From Synaphobranchus kaupii (taxonomy: Eukaryota; Chordata; Actinopteri; Anguilliformes; Synaphobranchidae): 64,000 nucleotides of DNA. This document shows positions 10,501-21,149 of the stretch, one piece after another. Each line of letters begins with the position of its first letter. The stretch's first letter is position 1. A model generated the notes under the pieces. That model was not told the origin of the DNA, made no database searches, and saw only the letters and a program-made list of their open reading frames with translations. The stretch covers positions 114,834,746 through 114,898,745 of the forward strand of contig CM056380.1 in the NCBI GenBank assembly GCA_029718625.1, given 5' to 3'. The translations under genes and the position numbers were made by a program.

Positions 10501-13500
10501 ATTCAAATGCCATTTTGCTATTCCGATCTATAGAAAATGATATGTACTTAAAAACTGTGGTATAATAAGTGAAGAATAATGAGTTTTAAGACATTTATGA
10601 TGAAAATTGTGTTTTGGGGAAAATTAAAAAAACATAAGACCATAGTCTTATGTCCAAAAAGGCCCAAAATGGTCAACAAAATTCAAATGCCATTTTTTTG
10701 ATTCAGATGAATAGAAAATTATATGTACTTAAAAACTGCGGTGAAATAAGTGAAGAATAATGAGTTTTAAGACATTTATGATGACTATAGTCTTATGTCC
10801 AAAAAAGAGCCAAAATGGTCAATAAAATTGAAATGCCGTTTTTTGATTCAGATGAATCGAAAATTATATGTAGTTAATAACTGCGTTTGAAACAAGTGAA
10901 GAATAATGAGTTTTAAGACATTTATGATGAAAATTGTGTTTTTGGGGGAAAATGAAAAAACATAAGACCATAGTCCATATGGTCCAAAAGGGGCCAAAAT
11001 GGTCAACAAAAATTTAAATGCCATTTTTTGATTCAGATCAATAGAAAATGATACGTACTTAACTGCGGTGAAATAAGTGAAAAATATTTAGTTTTGACAT
11101 TATGATGAAAATTGTGTTTTGGGGAAAATGAAAAAACATAAGACCATAGTCATATGTCCAAAAAGGGCCAGAATGGTCAACAAAATTTTAATGGCATTTT
11201 TTGATTCAGATCTATAGAAAATTATATGCACTTAATAACTGCGGTTAAATAAGTGAAGAATAATGAGTTTTAAGACATTTATGATGAAAAATCTGTTTTT
11301 TGGGAAAAATGAAAAAACATAAGACTATATGTCCAAAAAGGGCCAAAATGGGTCAAAATAATTAAAATGCCATTTTTTGATTCAAATGAATAGAAAATTA
11401 TATGTAGTTAATAACTGCGACGAAATAAGTGAGAAATAATGAGTTTTAAAATCATTTATGATGAAAAATGTGTTCTGGGAAAAATGAAAAAACTTGTCTA
11501 TAGTCTTATGTCCAAAAAGGGCCAAAATGGTCAAAAAAAAATTAAAATGCCATTTTTTGATTCAGATCAATAGAAAATTATATGTACTTAATAACTCCCG
11601 GTGAAATAAGTGAAAAATAATTAGTTTTAAGACATTTATGATGAAAAATCTGTTTTTGTGAAAAATGAAAACACATAAGACTATACTTATGTCCAAAAAG
11701 GGCCAAAATGGTCAATAAAATTGAAATGCCGTTTTTTGATTCAGATGAATAGAAAATTATATGTACTTAAAAACTGCGGTATAATAAGTGAAGAATAATG
11801 AGTTTTAAGACAGTTAATGATGAAAATTGTGTTTTTGGGGGAAAATTAAAAAACATAAGACTATAGTCTTATGTCCAAAAAGGCCCAAAATGGTCAACAA
11901 AATTCAAATGCCATTTTGTTATTCCGATCTATAGAAAATGATATGTACTTAAAAACTGCGGTATAATAAGTGAAGAATAATGAGTTTTAAGACAGTTATT
12001 GATGAAAATTGTGTTTTGGGGAAAATGAAAAAACATAAGGACTATAGTCTTATGTCCAAAAAGGGCCAAACTGGTCAAAAAAATTCAAATGCCATTTTTT
12101 TATTCCGATCTATAGAAAATGATATGTACTTAATAACTGCGGTGAAATAAGTGAAGAATAATGAGTTTTAAGACATTTATGATGAAAAATCTGTTTTTGT
12201 GAAAAATGAAAACACATAAGACTATACTTATGTCCAAAAAGGGCCAAAATGGTCAATAAAATTGTAAATGCCGTTTTTTGATTCAAAATGAATAGAAAAT
12301 TATATGTAGTTAATAACTGCGACGAAATAAGTGAGAAATAATGAGTTTTAAAATCATTTATGATGAAAAATGTGTTCTGGGAAAAATGAAAAAACTTGTC
12401 TATAGTCTTATGTCCAAAAAGGGCCAAAATGGTCAAAAAAAAATTAAAATGCCATTTTTGATTCAGATCAATAGAAAATTATATGTACTTAATAACTCCG
12501 GTGAAATAAGTGAAAAATAATTAGTTTTAAGACATTTATGATGAAAAATCTGTTTTTGTGAAAAATGAAAACACATAAGACTATACTTATGTCCAAAAAG
12601 GGCCAAAATGGTCAATAAAAATTGAAATGCCGTTTTTTGATTCAGATGAATAGAAAATTATATGTACTTAAAAACTGCGGTATAATAAGTGAAGAATAAT
12701 GAGTTTTAAGACATTTATGATGAAAAATGTCTTTTGGGGAAAATTAAAAAATATAAGACTATAGACTTATGTCCAAAAAGGCCCAAAATGGTCAACAATA
12801 ATTCAAATGCCATTTTGTTATTCCGATCTATAGAAAATGATATGTACTTAAAAACTGCGGTATAATAAGTGAAGAATAATGAGTTTTAAGACATTTATGA
12901 TGAAAAATGTCTTTTGGGGAAAATTAAAAAATATAAGACTATAGACTTATGTCCAAAAAGGCCCCAAAATGGTCAAAATAATTAAAATGCCATTTTTTGA
13001 TTCAGATGAATAGAAAATTATATGTACTTTATAACTGGAGTGAAATAAGTGAAAAATAATTAGTTTTAAGACATTTATGATGAAAAATGTGTTTTGGGGA
13101 AAATTAAAAAAACATAAGACTATAGGCTTATGTCCAAAAAGTGGCAAAATGGTCAACAAAATTGAAATGCCATTTTGTTATTCCGATCTATAGAAAATGA
13201 TATGTACTTAAAAACTGCGATGAAATAAGTGAAACATATTTCGTTTTAAGACATTTATGATGAAAAATCTGTTTTTTGGGAAAAATGAAAAAAACATAAG
13301 ACTATAGTCTTATGTCCAAAAGGACCAAACTGGTCAAAAAAATTAAAATGCCATTTTTTGATTCAGATGAATAGAAAATTATATGTACTTAATAACTGCG
13401 GTGAAATAAGTGAAAAATAATTAGTTTTAAGACATTTATGATGAAAAATGTGTTTTGGGAAAAGTGAAAAAACATAAGACTATAGTCTTATGTCCAAAAA

Positions 13501-13997
13501 GGGCCAAACTGGTCAAAAAAATTCAAATGCCATTTTTTTATTCCGATCTATAGAAAATGATATGTACTTAATAACTGCGGTGAAATAAATGAAGAATAAT
13601 GAGTTTTAAGACATTTATGATGAAAATTGTGTTTTGGGGAAAATGAAAAAAACATAAGATTGTAGTTTTATGTCCAAAAAGGGCCAAACTGGTCAAAAAA
13701 ATTAAAATGCCATTTTTTGATTCAGATGAATAGAAAATTATATGTACTTAATAACTGCGGTGAAATAAGTGAAAAATAATTAGTTTTAAGACATTTATGA
13801 TGAAAAATGTGTTTTGGGGAAAAGTGAAAAAACATAAGACTATAGTCTTATGTCCAAAAAGGGCCAAAATGGTCAACAAAATTTAAATGCCATTTTTTGA
13901 TTCAGATCAATAGAAAATTATATGTACTTAATAACTGCGGTGAAATAAGTGAAAAATATTTAGTTTTAAGACATTTATGATGACAAATTTATTTGGG
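7561..13997 (+). repeat. Satellite array, about 178-bp unit, roughly 30 copies
   Basis: The unit runs through gagttttaagacatttatg, gatgaaaaatgtgttttggg, cataagactatagtcttatg, gtccaaaaagggccaaaatg, atgccattttttgattcaga and acttaataactgcggtgaaa, and repeats head to tail, interrupted only by an insertion at 8604-9479. Copies differ by point changes and small indels. The middle block is a perfect 20-bp palindrome (for example 13295-13314). Short open frames in the array are the same repeat read again and are not genes. The array reaches the assembly gap, so its true length is unknown. Satellite-like, but nothing here shows that it is centromeric. Confidence 0.92.
8604..9479. mobile_element. piggyBac-like non-autonomous element inserted at TTAA in the satellite
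   Basis: The satellite unit acttaataactgcgg is split at TTAA: the left junction is TTAA (8600-8603) followed by CCCTATTTACTTTGG, and the right junction is ...CTTATAGAG followed by TTAA (9480-9483). TTAA duplication and a CCC start are hallmarks of piggyBac elements; the right end is a decayed match to the inverse of the left. The 876-bp interior has no substantial transposase frame. Confidence 0.68.
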
Positions 13998-14497
13998 NNN
14001 NNNNNNNNNNNNNNNNNNNNNNNNNNNNNNNNNNNNNNNNNNNNNNNNNNNNNNNNNNNNNNNNNNNNNNNNNNNNNNNNNNNNNNNNNNNNNNNNNNNN
14101 NNNNNNNNNNNNNNNNNNNNNNNNNNNNNNNNNNNNNNNNNNNNNNNNNNNNNNNNNNNNNNNNNNNNNNNNNNNNNNNNNNNNNNNNNNNNNNNNNNNN
14201 NNNNNNNNNNNNNNNNNNNNNNNNNNNNNNNNNNNNNNNNNNNNNNNNNNNNNNNNNNNNNNNNNNNNNNNNNNNNNNNNNNNNNNNNNNNNNNNNNNNN
14301 NNNNNNNNNNNNNNNNNNNNNNNNNNNNNNNNNNNNNNNNNNNNNNNNNNNNNNNNNNNNNNNNNNNNNNNNNNNNNNNNNNNNNNNNNNNNNNNNNNNN
14401 NNNNNNNNNNNNNNNNNNNNNNNNNNNNNNNNNNNNNNNNNNNNNNNNNNNNNNNNNNNNNNNNNNNNNNNNNNNNNNNNNNNNNNNNNNNNNNNNN
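13998..14497. other. Assembly gap of exactly 500 N
   Basis: Five hundred N bases at the end of the satellite array. The round number suggests a placeholder, not a measured size. Apparent frames through it are artefacts. Confidence 0.99.
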
Positions 14498-14584
14498 TTT
14501 ACTGTACATGTATTTGAGTTGATTTCTGTATGCTTTGGCAATATTTACATATGTATTTCCTGCCAATAAAGCAAATTGAATTAG

Positions 14585-14593
14585 AGAGTGAGT

Positions 14594-14642
<49 letters not shown>
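14585..14642. repeat. (GA)n microsatellite
   Basis: An uninterrupted ga dinucleotide run preceded by three gagt variants. Confidence 0.95.
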
Positions 14643-14646
<4 letters not shown>

Positions 14647-14761
14647 AGATTATTATAAACTAGTTGGGCATGTTGTTTTTGATGAAGCATTGTGCTCATG
14701 AACTATATGCTCTTTGAGCATGTGGAGAGTTTCTCAGAGAGAAGGGATGTGAGGGAGATAA

Positions 14762-15133
14762 GATTTGACCCAGCATTAAAATAATGGTCTAAGATTTGAC
14801 CCAGCGTTAAAATAACGGTCTAAGTTTTGCCCCAGCGTTAAAATAACGGTCTAAGATTTGACCCAGCGTTAAAATAACGGTCTAAGATTTGACCCAGCGT
14901 TAAAATAACGGTCTAAGATTTGACCCAGCGTTAAAATAACGGTCTATGATTTGACCCAGCGTTAAAATAACGGTCTAAGATTTGACCCAGCGTTAAAATA
15001 ACGGTCTAAGATTTGACCCAGCGTTAAAATAACGGTCTAATATTTGACCCAGCGTTAAAATAACGGTCTAATATTTGACCCAGTGTTAAAATAACGGTCT
15101 AAGATTTGACCCAGCGTTAAAATAACGGTCTTA
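14762..15133. repeat. 31-bp minisatellite, about 12 copies
   Basis: The unit is built on taagatttgacccagcgtta followed by aaataacggtc. Copies are nearly identical; early ones carry single changes (cagcatt, ttttgcccc). Each unit contains the small inverted pair cgttaa/ataacg. Confidence 0.95.
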
Positions 15134-15685
15134 CCTTGAGCCTTGTTCCATCCATTTATCTTAATGAGCGACTCATTTCCCATTTTCCTGATATCCCTGA
15201 ACAGAAGCAGATGGAATGCAGCGAAACTAACGGCTCGTGATCAAAGCTGCTTCTAGACGTGGGCGTCATCGGCACATGAAAACCGCACCCCTAGTCAGCA
15301 ATATTAATTTGTCCCTTTTTTTTTTGCTTGTAAAAGGTACTTCTTAGTACCCAAATAGAACATGATTGTACTTCCAGGGTACATTTGGGAAAGTTGTTCC
15401 TTAAAGGAAAAAAAAATGTACCTCCACTGCACCTTTATTTCTGAGAGTGTATAGGGTATTCACAGATTTATAAAAAGTACACTTGCCCAGTATGCACCTT
15501 GAGTATGGAATTATCTGCAAAGAAAAATTTAACTGAAGGCACTAATATCCCAAGGCAATTTTATATCCCTTCTTTATAATACTGTGGTTAAAGAGTGTAA
15601 TTGTTTTACATTGTAGGACGGATGTTCTGTACGCTTCTTCCTATAACTATGTTCCCTGTATTAGTATGCTGCTGTGGGTTTATTA
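15134..15685. other. Spacer, no gene seen
   Basis: No splice-linked frame or RNA gene was recognised. A fragment at about 15335-15450 (ggtacttcttagtaccc ... gtacctccactgcacctt) has the look of a small fold-back repeat. Confidence 0.5.
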
Positions 15686-15904
15686 GGTAACACTTTGTTT
15701 TGAGTGTCCAATGTTGACACAACTTGATATCAACTGAATATCAATTTAAAGTCAATTGCATGTCAGGTGATTCTCCACAAACTCTTGGCAATTGTCTATT
15801 GACACGCAACACGCTTGTCAAAAAACACTGACACTCAAAGTATTATTTCCCTCTGAAATTCAGTTGATATCAAGTTGAGTGTCAACACAAAATATAGTGT
15901 GACC
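15686..15904. mobile_element. 219-bp hAT-type MITE
   Basis: The ends form an inverted repeat of about 50 bp: GGTAACACTTTGTTTTGAG at the left against the complement of ...ACAAAATATAGTGTGACC at the right, both including gttgacac and cttgatatcaactgaat-type blocks. Flanks GTTTATTA (15678-15685) and GTTTATTT (15905-15912) form an 8-bp duplication with one mismatch, as expected for hAT elements. There is no coding capacity. Confidence 0.78.
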
Positions 15905-15912
15905 GTTTATTT

Positions 15913-18900
15913 TAACCCGAAACATTTTGTACTGTGTTTGTTGAGTGCTTGAGTGAGCAAGTCAGTGAGTGACCGAGGGACAAACAGACAGACAGACGGG
16001 ACTGTAGCGATTTACTCCAGTCAAAGCCAAATAGTTTAATCAAATATGAGGATCAAACAGGCCTTTCAATAGGCCTGTAGGTTAATAAACAGAAGTAATC
16101 TCTCGCTGTATGTAAACCAGAGCTCAAATGTGACTGGTATCATTCTCCCATTTCAGTGAGATAAATGCCTTTTATGAAGATTATGGCTTCATACATTTAT
16201 GTATATGTACACTCTCTACCCATATGGATGTCCTTTTATACTCAGAGAAGCTAAATGTAGCCATTGGTTATACCCTCAGTGCATCTAAAATAATAAAGAA
16301 AATATTTATAATTGTGTTCATTTGTGGCCATACATTGAAACCATGGTGAGCAGGGTTGCCAGACACACAGTTTTGGACCAGAATGTCCGATTTTCAAATT
16401 GTTTGGGTCTGGACCAGAATGTCTAGTTTTCTTTTTTTTGATTTTATTTTTGAAATAAATATGCTTTTAATTTAATGTTGTAACTTTGTATATATTTAAT
16501 TTTATCATGTTATACTTACTATGTTTTTATTACATTTTACGTTATTATATTTTATTATGTTCGGAAAGCACTTTCAGCTGCATTTTAATGTATGAAAGGT
16601 ACTCTGCTCCCTGAAAATCACACCGGTCAAAAAACACACCGGAAAAATGCACTTTAGATTACATTGCTTCATTCTGGCTTCTGGTGCCACAAACATTCTT
16701 TAATGCCAAGTACTGCCACTTAATAATGAGCACAATTAATTTTTTTCACAAAATACAAATGGCGCGCCTCATTTCTATATCGCATTAAATCAATGGAAAC
16801 TGTAAATCAATGACCTTGGACCAGCAACTACAAAAATGCTTATATATAACTAGGTCAGTTGCTATATAATATTACAACAATAGGACACCCTCAGACACAG
16901 TTTATTCTGCAAAGCACTATGGGAACTAGGAATAGAAGTAGATTCATCTACATATAGATTTAAGCCTTATGGAAATGTAACATACTGCAGTATATTTTAA
17001 ATATATTGTGAAGATAATTTTGATTTATTTACAATATATATGCAGTATATTATTTTCCCATAAGGGAACATAGTTTTTAAAATGATGGCAGCTACTGAAA
17101 TATGGAAAATGTACGTAAGTATATTATCTACATGGTGTCTGGGTGTCTGTTCACACCTTTATAATATTGTACAAATCCAAATCAACCCTTCACTTGCATG
17201 GATTCATGTACAGGTCTGCTGATAACAAAATAGCTTGCAGGAAGAAAATGAAACCTTTGTATCTTAAGTCCTGGTAGATTACAAAAATGAACAAAAGAGG
17301 AGTTGGCCTTGTCCTGGGAACCTTTTATTTAATCAAATGAAACCAAGGACAAAACATTAATCTGTTGTCTTTGTTTATTAAATTACAAGGAAGGTAGAAA
17401 GTGTTCTTGAAGTAGCAACAGTCTACTTTCATGGTTTGATATCTTCCTGTGCTATGGAGTAAGCTATGCTAACATTGAACGGTAAGCATGATTGAAAGTG
17501 TGTGACCCAATCAGAGCTTTAAGCATGAAAAGGCAAGTATTTTAATGCGTAATCTGACCAATCAATTAGAAGCATGGACGCCAATATTTCATTAAACTCA
17601 TTTTCATTGGCTTGAAATCTTAATTTCTGCTGCTGTATTGAGACAGTTTGAGGAAAACAGGCACTGGATTAATCTGGAGGGTTTCATTGAATGCCCTTAA
17701 ACCATTAAAATGGCTTTTGACTGAATTCGATATCTCTTGTCTTTCTATTCATTAGGCAAAGAAGAATTAAATCACTGGGGGAACAGCATATAGTTATCAA
17801 TCCACACTCAGTAACCCCCCCACCCCATCCCCAAAATATCATTTTCTAAGTATGAATATCTTTTCTGGTTCATATTTCTGTGATGATCCCTGCACAATGG
17901 GTGGCATTCATGCACATCGATTACAGACGACACGCGACACCGCTCCTCATTTTAATCCATGGAAGGGACGTAGAGAATTGTTTATTAACCGGGGAAAGCA
18001 CAAAACGATGAAAGGCTAGCTCACAACAAAGTAGTCGCTTGTAAATTCAACCAGGCAAAAGTCATTTTAAAAAGCAGTCCTGATGGTCACTGCCAAACTC
18101 ACTGCAACCTCTCCAGAGTTTGACTATTTGTTTTATTTTATTTTTTTAACCACTACTTGGAAATGTATCATTATTCAGCATGATGAGGTAAAGTGGAGAA
18201 AAACTTATCATGCTCAAACACATTAATATATACAGTATTTGTATCCATATTTGTATCCACACACATACAGTGTATATGTAGTTTGAGGACAAGCATGAAC
18301 CTTCGTCATCTGCCAACAAACACTTGATATAATTTTTGTCGGAACATGTTTGTACTCATATATGACAGGGATGTATTTAATGGCAGGAGGTGTACCAAAC
18401 CCTGTGCTACATTGTAGATAAGTGTGAATAAAAGTGTTGTATTGCTAAGCAATTGAGCCCAGCTAAAAATAGATGTAAATCTATTGTGACCTGCCATCAT
18501 TGCAAACATTTACACAGTGGCATTTCTAACGTAGCTGAGACGCAAGGAAAACGCTGTTCCGTAGCCAGCATCTCTATTGTAAATACAGTGATATCCTGGA
18601 TCTACGTGTCCAACCAAAGCCTTCTTTATTTTGGTTCCAAGCAAGTGCTCATGTCATTTCTGAGACTAAAGGCAAACAGAAATATTTATTATTTAAACAT
18701 GGCAATGCATCCATTTCTTGCCGTGAACGTGTTCCAGTAATCTGTGGTGTGCTAAAGTAGAGCTCTGGAAATGCCACCCGTGATTCAGATGGAATCGGAT
18801 AATTCATCTGGTTTAATAATGTAAATCAGCCTGTATTTTATAGCTCTTTGGATTCAAGACTTCTCTTCATATGGTGTAAATCCTTCCCGCCTATCCCTCT

Positions 18901-19211
18901 CCATAAACCAATTATACAGACCCCCTCTTTTCTCATTCTGAGAAGAAAGTCTAAAGAATGTTTCAAGTATCCCTTAAGGCAAGGGTTGGAAATTCAGGTT
19001 CTGCAGAACTGGGATCCGACAGGCTGAAGACATACAGTATCATTTACTGCCTTTCTACTACAAACCGATTTAGTCTACCAGTGACAGGTGAGAGATGACC
19101 TCTCACACAAAGGCTGACTTCAATTAAGCAATTAAGGGCCGAACCCAAACAAAACCACCTGGTTATGTTAGGATTCTGCCATCCGGTTCCCGGAGAGCTG
19201 CATGGTCTACT
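15913..19211. other. Gene-free AT-rich spacer with scattered repeat fragments
   Basis: No coding exon pair, RNA gene or long tandem repeat was recognised, apart from the palindromic element listed at 16964-17066. A gacagacagacag-type run sits near 15984. Isolated short frames show no family resemblance. Confidence 0.5.
16964..17066. mobile_element. Short palindromic MITE, copy 1 (copy 2 at 53690-53790)
   Basis: It begins ccttatggaaatgtaacata and ends in the inverted counterpart tattttcccataagg, with two ctgcagtatat-type blocks facing each other. A near-identical copy lies 36.7 kb away in an adam8 intron, which shows that it is a dispersed family. Confidence 0.75.
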
Positions 19212-19394
19212 GATTTTTTAGGGGTTTTCAGCTTTATTGGACAGCAGAGTGTAGAGAGACAGGAAGAATGGTGAGCGAGAGAGAGGGAGAGACATGTGAC
19301 AAAGGTCGTGCGGCCGGATTTGAACCGCAGACTTTGCGGCTTGCAGTGAGCATGTGGACGGTGTTCTTACAGGCTACGCCACCGAGACACCCCG
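19212..19394 (-). mobile_element. tRNA-derived SINE
   Basis: Read on the minus strand it begins ggggtgtctcggtggcgtag and carries an RNA polymerase III A box (TGGCGTAGCCTG, 19381-19370) and B box (GGTTCAAATCC, 19326-19316) at tRNA-like spacing. These are followed by a ctctccctctc-rich body and end near an A/T-rich stretch. Confidence 0.82.
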
Positions 19395-19519
19395 GAGTTT
19401 AATTTTCACCTGAAAATCAGCAACACATTCAGCCTCCTGAAACCAGGTGAGGCAACTTAAGTGTAATGGAGGGCTTTCGTTGATCCTGTAAACGCTCAGT
19501 AAGACCCTGCCGCCCTCCA

Positions 19520-20037
19520 GGACCAGGGGTCCTTCGTCTGGACCAGGGGTACGTAGACCTTCGTCTGGACCAGGGGTACGTAGACCTTCGTCTGGACCAG
19601 GGGTACATAGACCTTCGTCTGGACCAGGGGTACGTAGACCTTCGTCTGGACCAGGGGTACGTAGACCTTCGTCTGGACCAGGGGTACATAGACCTTCGTC
19701 TGGACCAGGGGTACGTAGACCGTCGTCTGGACCAGGGGTACATAGACCTTCGTCTGGACCAGGGGTACGTAGACCTTCGTCTGGACCAGGGGTACATAGA
19801 CCTTCGTCTGGACCAGGGGTACGTAGACCGTCGTCTGGACCAGGGGTACATAGACCTTCGTCTGGACCAGGGGTACGTAGACCTTCGTCTGGACCAGGGG
19901 TACGTAGACCTTTGTCTGGACCAGGGGTACATAGACCTTTGTCTGGACCAGGGGTACGCAGACCGTCGTCTAGACCAGGGGTACGTAGACCTTTGTGTGG
20001 ACCAGGGGTACGTAGACCTTCGTCTGGACCAGGGGTG
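19520..20037. repeat. 27-bp minisatellite, about 19 copies
   Basis: The unit is ggaccaggggtacgtagacc plus ttcgtct, with variants acgt/acat and ttcg/gtcg/tttg. Because 27 is a multiple of three, the minus strand stays open for 204 codons as a 9-residue repeat (YPWSRRRST). This is a consequence of the repeat, not a gene. Confidence 0.96.
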
Positions 20038-20321
20038 TTCCAACCAAATTATTCAGGTGTACTTTTCTAAACTGTAAATAACGATACTAATTCACTCCTG
20101 TATTGCACCACAGCAAAAACATCATCACCATGGACACACGTGCGGTCCGCCACTGTAGCCGATAACTTTGTGATGGGCATCAGATTGAATATATGAGCAA
20201 GCTCATTAAATCATTTAAGAATAGAGGTTGGTAGGATATCCCGAAACAGATTAGCCCTGAGAAGCCGTGGTACGTGACAACGAGCAAAGTTAAAAACATG
20301 GATCTGACTATCTGTCTAGAG

Positions 20322-20712
20322 CAGGGGTCCTCAATCTTATCCAGAAAGGGCCAGTGTTGGTGCAGGTTTTTGTTCCAACAAGGCAGTTACAAACCTGATT
20401 CTACTAATCAAGATCTTTAGCAAAGACTCTAGAGGTTGATTAGTAGATTCAGGTGTGTAACTGCTTGTAACCCACACCGGCTCTTTCTGGATAAGATTGA
20501 GGATCCACACCGGCTCTTTCTGAATAAGATTGAGGATCCACACCAGCCCTTTCTCGATAAGATTGAGGACCCACACCGGCCCTTTCTGGATAAGATTGAG
20601 GACCCACACCGGCCCTTTCTGGATAAGATTGAGGACCCACACCGGCCCTTTCTGGATAGGATTGTGGACCCACACCGGCCCTTTCTGGATAAGACTGAGG
20701 ACAACCTGGTCT
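20322..20712. mobile_element. Fold-back element whose right end is amplified as a 33-bp minisatellite (about 7 copies, 20470-20705)
   Basis: The left end tcctcaatcttatccagaaa (from 20328) is the reverse complement of the core of each minisatellite unit at the right (tttctggataagattgagga). Between them lies a common fish repeat body (gcaggtttttgttcc...). The right arm has been tandemly copied, so a single inverted terminus faces seven copies of its partner. Confidence 0.75.
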
Positions 20713-21140
20713 AAAGAATCTGTGGCAGAAATAAGAAAAGAACACCAAAGCTGATTTGCCCACACAGCAGCCGTGTTACCGAACTGCAAGCAAAAAAACG
20801 TCTTCCTCAAATGCGTTAAAATCCAAGACAGAAAAAAAAAATAATAATCCTGGCCTATTGGTACGGCATCCTGGTGTTGCTTCTCTTGACTTTTTATTTC
20901 TCTTCCTCAACCAGAAATGCAAGCACCAGTCTTTATTCAGCGCTGTTTTTTATTGTCTTTCAGTCACAAGTTCAGCGGTTTGTTAAGAGTCGCTGGTGCA
21001 TGCATGTAGAACAGAGAGAAATTGGGCATGTGCTCCATAACTAATTTGCATTACATTTTGTAACTGGATCTAATTACCAAAATATAATTTGATGGGTACA
21101 GCCGTGATGCCCCCTGTGCACCTGACAGTAGTGACATTGT
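20713..21140. other. Spacer, no gene seen
   Basis: A poly-A-rich run at about 20831-20845 and no recognisable coding or RNA signal. Confidence 0.5.
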
Positions 21141-21149
21141 GTTTATTGT

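Noticed and set aside
8242..13159. Several 70-108-codon minus-strand frames rich in Phe, His and Ser
   Set aside because: All are the 178-bp satellite unit translated; they repeat the same text and have no other support.
13928..14566. Open frames of 174-212 codons across the N run
   Set aside because: Artefacts of translating unknown bases.
14762..15133. Possible CRISPR-like array
   Set aside because: Units are contiguous tandem copies with no unique spacers, in a eukaryotic genome.
19429..20043. 204-codon minus-strand frame with a YPWSRRRST repeat
   Set aside because: The 27-bp minisatellite is a multiple of three and stays open by default.
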